Source: Setophaga petechia
Taxonomy: Eukaryota; Chordata; Aves; Passeriformes; Parulidae
Length of the DNA stretch: 64,000 nucleotides
Direction: 5' to 3'
Assembly (NCBI GenBank): GCA_024362935.1
Contig: JANCRA010000040.1
Span: forward strand, 4,030,001-4,094,000
Part shown: one piece after another, positions 36,627-49,696 of the stretch
How positions within the stretch are numbered: the stretch's first letter is position 1
Layout: each line of letters begins with the position of its first letter
The notes under the pieces: model-generated
What the model saw: only the letters and a program-made list of their open reading frames with translations
Told to the model about the DNA's origin: nothing
Database searches by the model: none
Translations under genes and position numbers: made by a program

Positions 36627-39204
36627 GATAAGGTAAAGAGATTTATGTATTATTTTTCCATATGTCTACGTTGAAGGATCTTAATATATTAATATCTTCC
36701 TTCACAGAGAGAAAAGAGAGGCATAGCCTTACCTGTAACTACTAACACCGACTTGAAGTCTGCAATATATAAGCCATAGAAAAAGGACACTGTAAAGGCT
36801 GGGGATATTTTCTCCTACTTCTAAAAAACTCATAAAATATTCTAAATACATATCTTGGGTTCACAGAACTATTTTTTCCAATCCTCATTCTTTCCTCTGC
36901 ATTCTTTATTCCCTGTGTTCCATAGGAACAAAATGTTCTGGAACGCTTCTATAGGAGTAAAGAATTCTTGATAGTTCAGTTTTAATGATATTTTCAGACA
37001 CCAAGGAGTCAATCTAACTATGTGGCACAGGCTAGTGGAAGCTGTAGGGTATATAGCTCTGGTAACTACCTCATTGAGGAAGAGTTTCTGGTGGTTAAAA
37101 TTAGTTAAATATTTTCTTTGGCAAGAAATCAATAAGCAGAATCCTTCGACTTGAAGGGTTCAAGTGGATTTTGTACTGAACCCTGAATAACATGTTCAAC
37201 AAGCTCTCTTTATGAGCAGGTCAAGAAGGAAGAAGTTGATCACTATTTGAGAGGAGCATTCATTGCCATACTTAGGGGGTCTAATAACAGGCAGTGTGCC
37301 TGAATTACTAGCTGCTATAATATTCCAAATTCTTTTTATTGAAATAGGCACTTAGAAGCAGCGAGTAATAGTCTGTAGCATCTCTTGTGAAGAGAGGTTT
37401 TCCTTTGCTCAAAGAATCTGTTTATGCACTCCTCCTTCGGTCTTGTCCTCAGAAGTAGCAGACTGCAAAGATAGCCCTTGAACCCCTGCAAAAATTGCAC
37501 TTTCTAAATTGCATTTGTGTCCTTTTCTTCTTTTTCATATTTGTATTATTCACTATTCCTAATGTTTCCTTTTAATTTTAACAAGAGTATATTTCTTTTT
37601 CTTAGTAAAAGCAAATGAATATTCAGTGAATGCACAAGAGTCATTACAGGAAAAAAGTGGATTAAAAAACTCCATCAACACCCTTTTACTTCTTTTTAGA
37701 GACGCTTAAAGTAACAGTATACACTCTGCAGTCATTTTCTAGGCATTCTGCCTTGGGTTATAATTTTCTTAAAATACTGAATTGAAACTGATCACATCCT
37801 GATATCTTTGTTACATTTGTTGCTTTTGTTTCTTTTTTTTATTTACCATAGGCATATTTCAAATATAATATAGAGCATACCATCATCATTAACTTTTTTC
37901 TGAAGGAATATATTTGGCATGGAACACAATAGAGCACAGGGATTTTTTTTTTATTTCATTAATAATATTTTTGTTGCTTCTTTAGTCTTTTACTTGTTAC
38001 CATTTGACATTAACTTCTGTTTGAAGAATATAAATTATTCAGGTTTCTTCTAAAGTCGGAAGACCAAAGTAAGAATTTCCACAGGGTTATTCAGAGATGA
38101 TCCAAAGAGGGTAATCTTATTGTAGATGGCTTACATGTTGATCATGGTATGGGTAAGTTTCTAAGTTGTATCACATATATAAGACTCTTTCAAAAATATT
38201 CCATTAAGATATAAAAAAAAAAATCAAGTGTAATTTTAAATCCCTTAATAAAAGCATGATTGATGGAAATTTTACCTTTATATTTTAAATCCCACACTAG
38301 ACATGACTTTTTTTATTTAAAGATTTAATGCAAAATGATGCGAATATTTGAACAGTGCTTTACTGAAAAGCAGAAGTGTATTTCTGAGGACACAGTGTGA
38401 AAGCATGGCATAGAATCCAGTAAATTTTTACTTTCCTGCCTTGACTTCAACATTTCGAAAACTGGGAAATAGAACAGAAACTATAACAAATCAAGGAATG
38501 TAGTGAACAAATTGTATGGACCCGTTCAGTGTTGAGCCTTATGTCTCTGAATCCTTCACAAATATTTTTATTTGAAAACCAATACTGCCATGATACAGCT
38601 CATTTTAGACAAAGAAGAGTCTTTTAAAGACTTTAGTCTGCAGCGAATTAGGCTCCATACCCATTCTTAAAGTCATGGCAACCATCAGTTTTCCACCACA
38701 AGAAATTAAAGTAGGTATAAAGGAAGACTACAATAGTGTCGAACAATTTAAAGGAAATGTTCAGTGTAGCATTATCAGCATGGAAACATCTTAAATACAA
38801 GTTGTCAAAGTGTTCCTCAAAATTATACTCAGTGATAGAGTAGAATTAGAAAATCTGTTTTACTCTTCCATGTTCTTATGCTTCAGTTTTTCCAGCGAAG
38901 TGAAAATCCATATGACTGATTGCTCTTATCTCCACTTTAGTTCTCATTTTCCTTTCTTTCTAGGTGATATTATACCCTTCTTGCATGTGTTTTGAATGTA
39001 TTAATATCTTTGCTGTTGTTGTCTCTTATTAACGTGTACTAACATAAGAGAAAGCAAAGTTGGTGCTATTATTAAGTGCTAGTAAGTTAAAAAAACAAAT
39101 CTGAAAAATTATACCTCTTTTGTAAAAGACAGTAAGTAGGGACTAGGAACAATAAGAAAATGCAATATTTTTAGTGGACAAAGGCTAAAGAGCCTATATA
39201 GAGA

Positions 39205-39220
39205 GTTCTATATATAGAAC
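39205..39220. repeat. 16-bp perfect palindrome
   Basis: gttctatatatagaac is its own reverse complement. It sits in an AT-rich stretch; function is unknown. Confidence 0.9.
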
Positions 39221-42200
39221 ACTGTATTTTAACAACTATGTTTAGCTGAACTGACCTGGGCCGTGCTGAGATGGGGTACTCTCCTTCCCAAAATCTGTCA
39301 TGATTAATGTCTATGTACCTTCCCTAAACATATAACAAGCTTATTTAAAAACAAAATCCCACTACTTTCCATTAAGTAACTGAAACACTGGCTCTTCCTG
39401 ATATCCCCTCCCCATCTAGCAGATAAAAATTTCACCTCAAATTAATAAAGTAACTCTGCACATACAGTTGAGTAATGTGCAAGGGCTATGGGATGTGATA
39501 ATTGTAAAATATCTATGTTTGAATACCTACTTATCAATTCACAAATGGAGCAAATTTCTGAACCTTTAATTCTGGATATATGAAAGTATGTGTTCATGCT
39601 TGAAAGTTCTCTGGTCATGCTTGTGATAACAGAATCGAGCATTTCTTTCATTTTTACGTTTTCATGCTAAGATTAAAGCTTTGAAGATATGAATTTGTGA
39701 ATGTAAGTGTTCCTCCTAAATAAAATTCCAGATGAAATTTAATAAATTCCCAGTTGTTTTGACAACTGAAATCTTAAGGAACTGTGCTAAAACAAAGAAA
39801 TTGAACAAAGTATTTCAAGTACATGTGACATGTCCAAACCCCTTGGCAGGACTTCAGATGGGTTAATCAGGAAAAAAAAAAATTCTTAAACTCATTGGTG
39901 CTCTGCTAAATAATGACTCTACTACAAAACCTTTCATGTTTGTTCATTCACTTGAACTTGCCAAAAAATGTGCAAAAGTAACAGTCATATAGATTGCCTT
40001 TGGTCTATTTTGACTTCTCAGTCATTATCAATCACAATATGTCATTCTATTCCTAGTTAGAAGTCAAATATACAGTTTCATAAACAATGATGAGCTCTTG
40101 TCTCCTTTTTTTTTTTTCTGCATGGGACAAACCTTGTCGTTTTGTTGATGTTTTGGTTTGTTTTCCTCCAAACTGAATTTAAGAACATTTGCTTATTGCT
40201 GCCTGGACTTTCAGCCAATGCCATAAACGATGGCAGTTGACATTCACCATATTAGTCTCAGTATCCTAATCTCACATCTATTGACTCTTCTGAAGTATGA
40301 ATCTTTATCTTTCATGAAAATACAATGACATGACACTGTAAAGCACACACACACACACAGCTAGTTAAACTCTCAGTTAATATCAAAACTAACCCTTTAA
40401 TGAAACAATTTAATATATACAGCTTGCTTTTATCAGGAATCGTTATTTTAAAGAAATCATGTCAGAACATCTGTTTTATTATTTCTTGTTACCTAGGATG
40501 GGCTTTTAGTCTGTGGTTGCCTAAGAGTTTTAAACACTTATCAAGTAAAATACAAAGTAAAATAGAAAGGGACTTGATAGATATAAAAGGTTTCAAAATT
40601 GTGTTCCCTCCTACTTCAATTCACTTTAATTGAACCAAATTGAAATTAAATCCATTTATGCATGAATATGCTATTCATTTCAGTGTAATTTTCATATTTT
40701 TAATATAAAGTTTTCTTGTATTCCCATAAAATTGAAGAAAATCCCTTTTGCAGATGTTAATGGGTGAAAGTGCCCCTAAACACCATATATCCCTATCTGA
40801 AAAATTATTATGGCAGGTTTTATATGGTGAAATATTGTAATTCATATTAATCATTGTTCTTAGTGAAAAAATGTTCTTATGAAGGACTAAATAATATAAT
40901 AAATCAAGTAATAAAAATAATTACAAACTAACACAAATAGCACTCATAAATTAAATTAAAACATAGAATAATGTCTTGTATATATTAAATCCATGTTTTA
41001 ACAAAAATACTTTGCATTATGTGGTAAATTCAGATCAAAAGCCATGAGAAGTCTACATTTTTAACACTGCTGCACAGCTGTTCTGTGTTGTAAAATCTCC
41101 GCCCCTCTTTCAAAAGGATTTAAGAAACTCATGAAAAGTATTTTCAGAGATATTAATAGAGCATTGTTTAACAGTTAATTTCTGCTGATATTTTAGCAAG
41201 AAGAATAATTTTCAAAAAATATATGCTTTAGATATAAAACTTCCACTGATAAATAAAGTCTTCCAAGGAAACACACACACTTATTTTGGACTTGCTGTGC
41301 TTTTGCATTGGATAATACACTGTCAATATTACTTCCATTTATTTGAGTCTTGGAGATGTGAGTTGACTTAAAAAAAAAAAAAAAAAGGCATAGGAAAGAT
41401 GACAATGAATAACAGATAACAGCTTGGCCAGAAGCTCAGAGCAGGCATAAGTTAGATAGAAGGACTTGAGAGAAGCATAAACAAATTGCAAAGCAAAAGC
41501 TGTAATGGAATAAAACCCTATCAGAAAAGGAAAATCTGTGATAAGTGATTTTCAGTTTCTTTTTCTGCAGTTATATGTACTTTAAAAAACTACATTTTTA
41601 AAGAAATTAAGTCCAAAGATACAGCTTAATAGATGCAGAAAAAGTTTAAAAAATTATAAAAAAAAAATGTTCAGAGTCTTTGATTTGAATAAACAGGAAA
41701 AAAATCATTGAAACTTTGCTTTCTCATCTATAGAAGTTTAAGCCATCAAAAAAAAGGTAACCTATACAAGAAGAGACTGAAATAAAGGAGAACACCTTTG
41801 ATAGTGTTTCTGAAATGTATTTCCATTAGAGCAGGACATTTATGTGTGTGGTAAGGAAGTGAATTTTATTATATTAATTGAAAATGCTACTTATCATCTA
41901 TGGATTTTTATCAAAATTTTTGTCAGTTATAAATTTCATTAATGTGTAAGCTAATCTTTTAGTGTTCTGATCTATTTCTTTTTGGAAGTATGATGTCAGA
42001 TACTTTTATTGGCAGTGGGTTCTTTCATGATATCTAGGTAACACACAGAGTCTAGATATCCTGCTGATAGGGTACTGACTGAAAAAAGAAAAGCCTCTTT
42101 TATGCCAGATTTCAAATACAAAGGAGAACATGAAACATACAGCGCTGTTTGAAAGGGTTTTCCTATTAGTTCTTCTCTCTATGTTGTTGCACAAATTTAT

Positions 42201-42306
42201 CCCTAAGAACATAGCAGACATTTGATGGTACAAACAGAAATCTTGGGGTTTTTTTCAAAAGCTGATAAAGGTAATTCTCTAAAAGGATTCATGACAATAA
42301 CCCTCC

Positions 42307-42452
42307 CAAAAAAGCCCAAACCAACCAACCAACCAGCCAACCAACCAAAAAAAACCTAAAAAACAAAAACCCCAAACAAAAAAACAAGCAAACAAACAAA
42401 CAAAAACAAATAAGAAAAACCACCAAAAAAACCCCTAAAACCCAAATAATAA
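42307..42452 (+). repeat. A/C-rich low-complexity tract
   Basis: Made of ccaa, aaac and caaa words, including a (ccaa)n-like start and a (caaa)n middle. Same style as 18396-18531. The minus frame at 42289-42471 is an artefact. Confidence 0.95.
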
Positions 42453-44396
42453 CCCTCCTGCAGACTACCAAAATTTCATTACTGTTTTTCTTCTTTCATA
42501 TTTGTATTTTTTTATATCTAGACCATTGTAAGCAGCAGATTCGAAGCTTCCTTTTAGATTTCTCTTACCAATATGAAAGTTACTTTGTCCTTTATCAGCC
42601 AGGGCTGTTCTTTCCTCCAAAATATAATTAGTTTGGTTTTTTAATATTGATATTATATGAAAAGCTTTCTCTGAACCTTTTTATCAAATCACATATTTCA
42701 TCCTTAGTGAAATTCTCCCTCTGCCTTCCCCTCTTATTAGTGAACTTTCTACATTCGACAGACTATAGCAAACATAGAAATCTACTGAAACTTATTTTTT
42801 CCATCTCCTACATTGCTATCATGTCTTTTAAATAAGTTACTTGAATCACTCTTTTGAATTGTATCTGTCATGTCCTCATCTTTGGATTCAAAAGCTGAAT
42901 ATGCTCCACAGTTTTGCATGCAGAAGAACCAAGCAATTCGAAAAGAATGAGCTCATTGTAATGCTTTTGAATACATTTTTGTTTATGTAATAGAAGGAAA
43001 AAAAGATTTATGCAATGAATTCACAGACATGGAAAAGGAGTATTAAAATAACTATTCAAAATATGAAAATTAACTTGCAATATGTAACACATATAATATA
43101 TAATCATATTATACACATAACTAAAATGCAATAGTGAAAGGCAGGAAATGGGTAGATAGGAATGGGTACAGAAAGAAATCGTGGCAGGATATGGCTCAGA
43201 ATAATAGGCAATCTTTATACTCCACTTTCATTTTGTCTTCCAGATTGTACTTCAGTATCTACTTCAGTGAACAGCATGTTCCAATTCAAAAGTAATGATT
43301 AAATAAAAATAAAGTCAGTTGCATTTGTAGTATGGCTCTTGGACTGCTTGAAAAACACAAGTATTGATTGGTTGAAAGTGCAAATAAAAGACTTACAGTG
43401 AAACAAATGATAAAAACCACATTCTTACCAAAATTTGTAAAGCACAATAACAATAGCCTAAAATAAAAACATGTATGTACTGCTGCCTCAGGTACTTTTT
43501 GCCAAATCATTTCCTGGATCAGGGAGTGAACAGTCAAGAGGTGTTTCTGTGACCTTGGTAGTAATTTTATGGCTAGCTGGATGAAAGTGCTTGGATCCAT
43601 TGGCTTTCTTCCTTCAATGAGCTGAACAAATCACTTCTGCTATTCACAGTCAGCTTGGGATCTCTTAATCAAAATCTACCATCAATATTTCCTCATTATG
43701 TGTAGGACACAGAACTGTGTGGTTGCTGATTTGGGCTAATTCTAAAATGTCTGGTTTGTAAACATGAAACCATTCCAGAGAGTGTTGTTTGGTTATGAAT
43801 AATTCAGTACACCATGGTTTAGCCTGTACATTATCTAGAAATTTTCATAAAGAGAACTTCATCAATCCTAGTAGTCAGCAGTCATTAGTAGAGAGAAGCA
43901 GCATTTTTGTCTGAAAAACCTTATCTGGGATCAAACTCACAAGCTCTTTAAATAAGATGATCAGTTTCAATATGTGTAGAGTCAGGTTAAAAACTATCAA
44001 AAACAAAAAGAAGCATTTAAGCAAACTCTAATGAAAGCATATTTATTCATCTGAATTCCACAATCAATAATTCTTTACTCTGCTGTACAACAATGTAGCA
44101 TGGCACATTTTTCTCCATCAGTATATTATTCTCCAAGGTGAGTATGAGAGTTTAATCCAAAGTCTTGTAAATGCAGGAGGTATGAGATTTAGCCCTTATG
44201 TCACATATATCTATGTCAGAGTCAATCAGGAACCAGAAGCTGCATCTTTGCAACACAAGTCTGGACTAAAATGATGTGTTCTACAGTGCAACTGCTTGTA
44301 GTAGAACTAGGGACGAGAGCACCAAAAGGAGATTTCTTGTGCAACAGCTGTAGCCTCCAGAGCCTTCTCATTTCTATCTCAGTTTCTGCTGCCTTG
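42453..44396. other. Unique AT-rich sequence, nothing recognised
   Basis: No supported gene. The 104-codon minus frame at 43286-43600 lacks family motifs. Confidence 0.55.
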
Positions 44397-44478
44397 AAAA
44401 GAAAAAAGAAAAAAAAAGAAAAAAAAAAAAAGAAAAAAAGAAAAAAAGAAAAAAAGAAAAAAAGAAAAAAAGAAAAAG
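44397..44478 (+). repeat. (AAAAAAAG)n purine microsatellite
   Basis: A-runs broken by single G, with a late regular period of eight (aaaaaaag). The K-rich frame across it is an artefact. Confidence 0.95.
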
Positions 44479-45242
44479 GCCTCTTTTGTTCTAAAATGTA
44501 GCAACTAAAGTATAAAGCAGTTTAACTAACAAACTTTATCCTATCGTAATAAGTGCTGTCTCCACATAACCAATCCCTATGAATTTAAATTCAGAACAGA
44601 AGCAAAAAGAAATTCCAAAGAAAAAGCAGCAATCCTTTTAGCAGCAGAAATCTATTTTCTCCCAGATTTGACTTCTGTACAAACTTAAACATGTCTGTAA
44701 ATGTATTAACTGAGACAGATAACGCTTCTCAGTGCTGAAGCATTTGTAACACTTTTGTACACATTGCAATATTTGAAGTCCAGTCCAGAAAAATCCGTGT
44801 GATGCTCCCCCCATGTTTTCTCTCATTAGGTTCACTGACAAAGCCACTCTCTTCACCTAAGGAATATCAATTTTGACAAAATTTTTGAGTTCTTAGTAAC
44901 ACTGAGATTTTCACTTATCTGTTTTATTTGGGAGATATTGACCAGGAGATGGCCAGAAGAGGAAATAGGCATGTGACTATGAACTAAAGAGCCACTCACA
45001 GAAACACACACTCGTGAAAAATGATCATATCTCTGCAACTTTTATTAAGAGAACCATACTCAGAGTTTCCTCCCTATGATGCTCACAGTTACAGTTAAGT
45101 TGTAACTTGCTATAAAACATCAGAAAATTAGTCTGCAGCCAGCTGAAGCTTTCAATGAACAGCCTCTCCAGTTCTTCTCCTCTGTGTGAATCTGATTATT
45201 TGAACTAAAATTCAGAATATTTTGCACTTAAAATGTTTCAAC
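44479..45242. other. Unique sequence, nothing recognised
   Basis: About 760 bases before LTR copy D with no supported feature. Confidence 0.5.
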
Positions 45243-46358
45243 TGCAGTATTTAGTTTGTGTAGGCAGGTTTTGGAAGACAGGGGGCTACAGGGGTGGTTT
45301 CCATGAGAACCTTCTGGAACCACGTCCAGCAGAACCAATGCCAGACAGCTCCAGGATGGACATGCCTCTGGCCAAGGCTCAGCCTATAAAGTTACAAGTT
45401 ACCATCCAAAATGATGGTAACTTGTCTGTGATAACATGTTCAAGAAGGAGGGAAATTTGTCACACGGATTAATTGCAGCCAGAGAAGACCAGGGCAAGAA
45501 TATGTGAGAGGAGCAGCTCTGCAGACACCAAAGGCAGTGGAATAGGAGGGGCAGGGGGTGCTCCAGCCACTAGAGCTGAGATTTATTCCCCTGGAGCCAA
45601 TGGCGCAGATAATGGTTAGGCAGCTATGCTCCAAACCCATGCAGATCCATGGGGAGGCAGAGATCAATCTGCAGCACCTGGGAGACTCACACTGGAGCAG
45701 GCACATGCCTTACAGGAGGCTGTGACCCCAAGGGAGGCCCCTGCAGGAGCAGGGTCCTGGCAGGGATCTGCAGACCTGTGGAGAGAGGAGTCCATACTGG
45801 AACAGGTTTCCTGGTAGGGCTTGTGACCCAATGGGGAGTCCACATTGGCATAGGCTGTGCCTGAGTGACTGCTCCCTGTGGAAGAGGGACCCACAATGCA
45901 GCAGTTCTCAGAGATCTGTTGCCCATGAGGTGGATTCACTTTGTAGAAGTTCATGGAGAACTGTCTTTCATGGGAGGGACCCCACACTGGAGCATGGGAA
46001 GTCCTTTCCCTGAGCAGTGGGAGAAGCCATGGGTAATGAATTGGCCATAACCCCCATTCCCTGTCTTCCTGCACCACTGCAGGAGGAGGTGGAGCTGAGA
46101 AAGGAGGGAGGAAGGGAGGGAGGTGATTTTAGGATTTCGGGTTACTTCCCATTATACTTCTCTTGTTTCGTTATTCCATTCTTATCCCCAAGCTGAGTTT
46201 GTTTTGACTGTGAAGGTATTTGGCAAGTCATCTGTGCCACTCTTTATCTCAACTCATGAACTTTCTGCTGTATTTTCTCTCCTGTGTCCACTTGTTGAGA
46301 GGAGAGATGTAGTGGTTGTGGTGGGTGGCTGGCATTTAACTAGGATCAGCCTGCTAGA
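45243..46358 (+). mobile_element. LTR copy D, near full length, plus orientation
   Basis: Starts near tgcagtatttagtttgtgt. It follows the same clause order as the reverse complement of copy A: aggttttgg, gggggctacaggggtgg, cagaaccaatgccag, tgtgataacatgttcaagaa. The middle (45690-45990) contains several degenerate units around 'ctggagcagg...tgaccc...ggg...ccaca', typical of this LTR. The distal part (ccccaagctgagtttgtttt, gagaggagagatgta, ggctggcattta) reaches about 46358. It is ~1.1 kb, so close to complete. No internal retroviral genes. A perfect 13-bp hairpin lies inside at 45394-45425. Overlapping frames of 60-137 codons are by-products of its GC-richer sequence. Confidence 0.7.
45394..45425. 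repeat. Perfect 13-bp-arm hairpin inside LTR D
   Basis: acaagttaccatc (45394-45406), loop caaaat, gatggtaacttgt (45413-45425). It lies in the upstream part of the LTR, before the tgtgataacatgttc segment. Confidence 0.9.
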
Positions 46359-49300
46359 ACCACTAATTTAATAAATTTCTAAGTATAGATACAGACCTAT
46401 GACTTATGTTCTGATGATGACAAAAATTATGATTTCAAAACATATATTGATTTTGATGCATACTCATTATACTGTTTTAAATTCACTTAGAGATTCTGAA
46501 ACCAAATTTTCTTTCATTTTTTACCTGATTCCAATTTCTGCTTTGTAAACCACATTTTTTTTTATAGAATTCTGTCCCAAAATCTTCCATGCAGGTAAAG
46601 GGGAATATTTGAATGGTTAGAAGAAGTGAATTTATATTTTCTCTTTTGCTATTTTGCTTCAAATATAAGTATTTTTATTTATGTAAATGAGTCAAGTATA
46701 TATGGGAAATTAAGTTGTCAGGTATCTGCAAGTAATTGTTTAGTACTCATAAGCAATTTTTCAATATTATACTTACATTTAACCACATTTATAGTATATT
46801 AAGTGTCTAAGTGCAATTTAGCCAAGCACATTCTTCAACATTTCCCATAGTCATGCTTTTATGGAGAAAAAATAGTGAATATTAAAAGACTTTAATTTAT
46901 CTAAGAAAAGTGTAATGAGAGACAATATCTGGAATGTAAATTCCGAGTTATTCTAAATTTGACGTTACACTTTAATAATTTATCAGTTATTTGGAGTGAT
47001 AGATTCTTCTCTTCTTGAAAGTAAGTCTTGCCTCATAACAACACAGGCCATTGCATTTACTGCAAGAGTAACTGGGTTAAATTAGAGTGCCTGTGTTATA
47101 GATGTGTTCACAATTTATAATTTAATGGTCCTTAGTGGATTTAAGATGAAAAGTTCTCTAGCATGCAGATATTTTAAAATGCTTTGAACTACAAAGTAAT
47201 ACAGTGGCATAGCGTCTGTAGATATAATAAATGCCAAATACTTTTTTAGTGCATTAATAAAATATTTGTGTACACTGTTTTGCTTAGATATTTTCCTCAT
47301 CAGTGTTTGCTCTGCACAGGTGAGACTTATCTCATTCATATGTTTTTACATCCCACAAGTGCATCAATCTCATTTCAGTTAGCAGGATAATAACATTGGC
47401 TCTGTGGAAGCGCAGTGCCTCAGTCAGTGATTAATGCAACATGCTCATTAGGATTCTTCCCTCTTTTTAAATTTGGGCTCTAGGACTGTCAAATCTCTCA
47501 CTTTGATCTTCACTAAATTCACATCAAAAGCTTTCTAAAAGTTCTATTAAAACATTTTTAACTTATAAGAAGGATTTTTTTCAGTAATGTCATTGATCTT
47601 AATCAGAATTTATTTACACTATTCAAAATTTCAGAAATGTGTTACTTGAAGAAAATGAAATAACACACATAATCTAGGTTGTGAGATATCTGAATGGTTA
47701 ACCCTTAATGGGTGCACTGAGGTTTCATAGAATATATTATAGAGCAAATCACAAAGCTCAAATGTTTGACCTCTGGGCAAGTTCACAATATATCAAATCT
47801 AAAAAGATCCTGAAAACAAGCTATACTAATTTTTTATTCCTTTAACTTTATAGCAAGTTAAGATAAGGATTCATGTCCAAGCCTTTTTACTCATGAGCTA
47901 TTCTTATGGTTCCTTCTTACAGGTTGTTTGTTAGTATTATGAAATAGTGTGTGTTGTCAGTATAAAACAAGGTCTGTACTGCTTCACTAACATGCCATGA
48001 TTTCTGGATGATATTCAGCTGGTGACTTGAATGGGATATAGGAGAACTTAAATGCAAACAGAAATTTGATTCTAAATAAAAAATACATTCTTCAGGCTAG
48101 AGTCTTAATATAATCTGAGAGAAACAGCAATCATAAAAAAAGAATGCAGAGGTTGGAAATGAAATCTGACACTTCAGGTATATTACAGATAAAGCAAAGA
48201 CTAGTATTCCCACCTTTACTTTTGTATCTTCAAATTATTAGGTTTTTATATCTAAATTTTTATACTGGATGGATGGTTACAGTGTGAGTGCTAATAAGAA
48301 AATTCAGAGAAAAAAATTATTATTACTTAGATCAATGATGAAGATATACCATTCATATTATGTGTAGAAAGGATTGCAGAAAATACCTTAGTTCACTCTT
48401 GGCTTTGTTGTGCCAATGGGAAGTTTTAACAATTCCAAGTTTGTCAGCCTGAGCTGCATCTGAACATGTCCATAAGCAATCATACATGAGTAAGGTCTTT
48501 GACTAATAATCTCACTGCATTTCAATAATGTTTCCTCTTCGAGATCTGGCTGCTTTACAATGCATCCTATTTTCTGACCATAGGGGACACGTTATTCTAG
48601 TTGTGTTATTTGGTTGTACATAGGCTTCAAAAAAGTGAACATAATCAGAATAAGCCATCTGTAATTAGCTAAAGATTGCAATGAAAGGATCTAGTTCTGT
48701 GGATTGAATGAATAGTTTTCTTTTTGGTTGTTTTAATAGTATCAGGGATTTTAACAGAAAACATTCCCACAACATGGAAGTACTCCCTTTCTTTAACAAA
48801 TAGATGTCATTTGAGTGTGGTGGGCTAACACTGAGAATAAGAGTGCCTTTTATTGGTAAGGTTTTGCCATCTGTTCTAATGATTTATTCATACTAAGAAA
48901 GAAGCAGGTGAAACTACAGAATGGAGATAAATAGCTGTGGATATGCACTGAATTGGGCTGTGATTGTGCGAATGAGTTCAGTGGTAACACTGATGTTCAG
49001 CCAATTGCTATCATTCAAGTGACATCTTCATATGCTATTATGTGGTCTTGAGATGCAAAATATTAAAGATATAATGCAGAAAGCCTATTTCTAGGCAACT
49101 AATTGTTTCTGTCTTGTATTCAGATATCCTTCCCTTTCACAGGTAGCAAAAAATTTAAGGAAATGTTTTGATGAAAAATCTCTGCATCAAAGATTTCTGG
49201 AAGATGTGAAGATTTTGCAAGATGTTTCTAAGTTTCTAAGTCTGTTTTATTGAGTTATTTTCCTCCAGCTTATGTCTCAACCCATATAATGTTTCCTTTA

Positions 49301-49382
49301 TGGAGCTAAATATCCAAAACCCAAGAGTGTGGAATTTTTACATAAAAATTTGTGTAATCAACTTCTTGAATTTTATTTTATT
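46359..49382. other. Unique AT-rich sequence, nothing recognised
   Basis: About 3 kb with no exon, RNA gene or repeat family recognised. A word-rich patch at 47340-47460 (gtgattaatgcaacatgctc) resembles regulatory DNA but is not strong enough to call. Confidence 0.55.
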
Positions 49383-49475
49383 GTATAGAGGTTTGGGCTG
49401 GAATAGAGCTCATACGGAGTTGTGTTTTGGATTTGTGCTGGAAACAGTGTTGTTAACATGGGGATGTTTTAGTCT
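49383..49475 (+). mobile_element. ERVL-type LTR 5' fragment
   Basis: Contains ggtttgggctggaatagagc, gttgtgttttggatttgtgc, cagtgttgttaacatgg and gatgttttagt, matching in order the first ~100 bases of the LTR type seen at 59997. The rest of the LTR is absent. Confidence 0.65.
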
Positions 49476-49557
49476 CCCTGACTATGGGAAGGGGTCACTG
49501 AATATGTTGTTTTCATGGATAGGAGTGTCACCACATATATGTAACAAAGGTTATAGC

Positions 49558-49575
49558 AAAAAAAAAAAAAAAAAA
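49558..49575 (+). repeat. A18 run
   Basis: Uninterrupted A-run about 80 bases beyond the LTR fragment; no retrocopy is recognised before it. Confidence 0.9.
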
Positions 49576-49640
49576 GAAACACACATGCAAAAAAAGAATC
49601 CCTCAGCAAACATTCAGAAAATGTAATAATGACATACGTT

Positions 49641-49696
49641 GAGACTTAAAAACCTTCCTTACTGATTTGAGACTTGAAAACTTTCCATACTGATTC
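49641..49696 (+). repeat. Imperfect 28-bp tandem duplication
   Basis: Two adjacent 28-bp copies (49641-49668 and 49669-49696) starting gagactt and ending actgatt plus one base match at 24 of 28 positions. Confidence 0.85.

Larger units (their letters stand above)
34818..42306. other. Unique AT-rich sequence with short simple repeats
   Basis: About 7.5 kb with no supported gene. It contains a 10-bp-arm hairpin (35416-35440, tttttggtac / gtaccaaaaa), a 24-A run (36603-36626) with no upstream gene-like sequence, a 16-bp palindrome (39205-39220), a (CA)8 run (40344-40359) and a 17-A run (41370-41386). The 146-codon frame at 35364-35804 is hydrophobic and matches no known family. Confidence 0.5.

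Noticed and set aside
45626..46077. Cluster of frames of 60-137 codons on both strands
   Set aside because: By-products of the GC-richer tandem clauses in LTR copy D.
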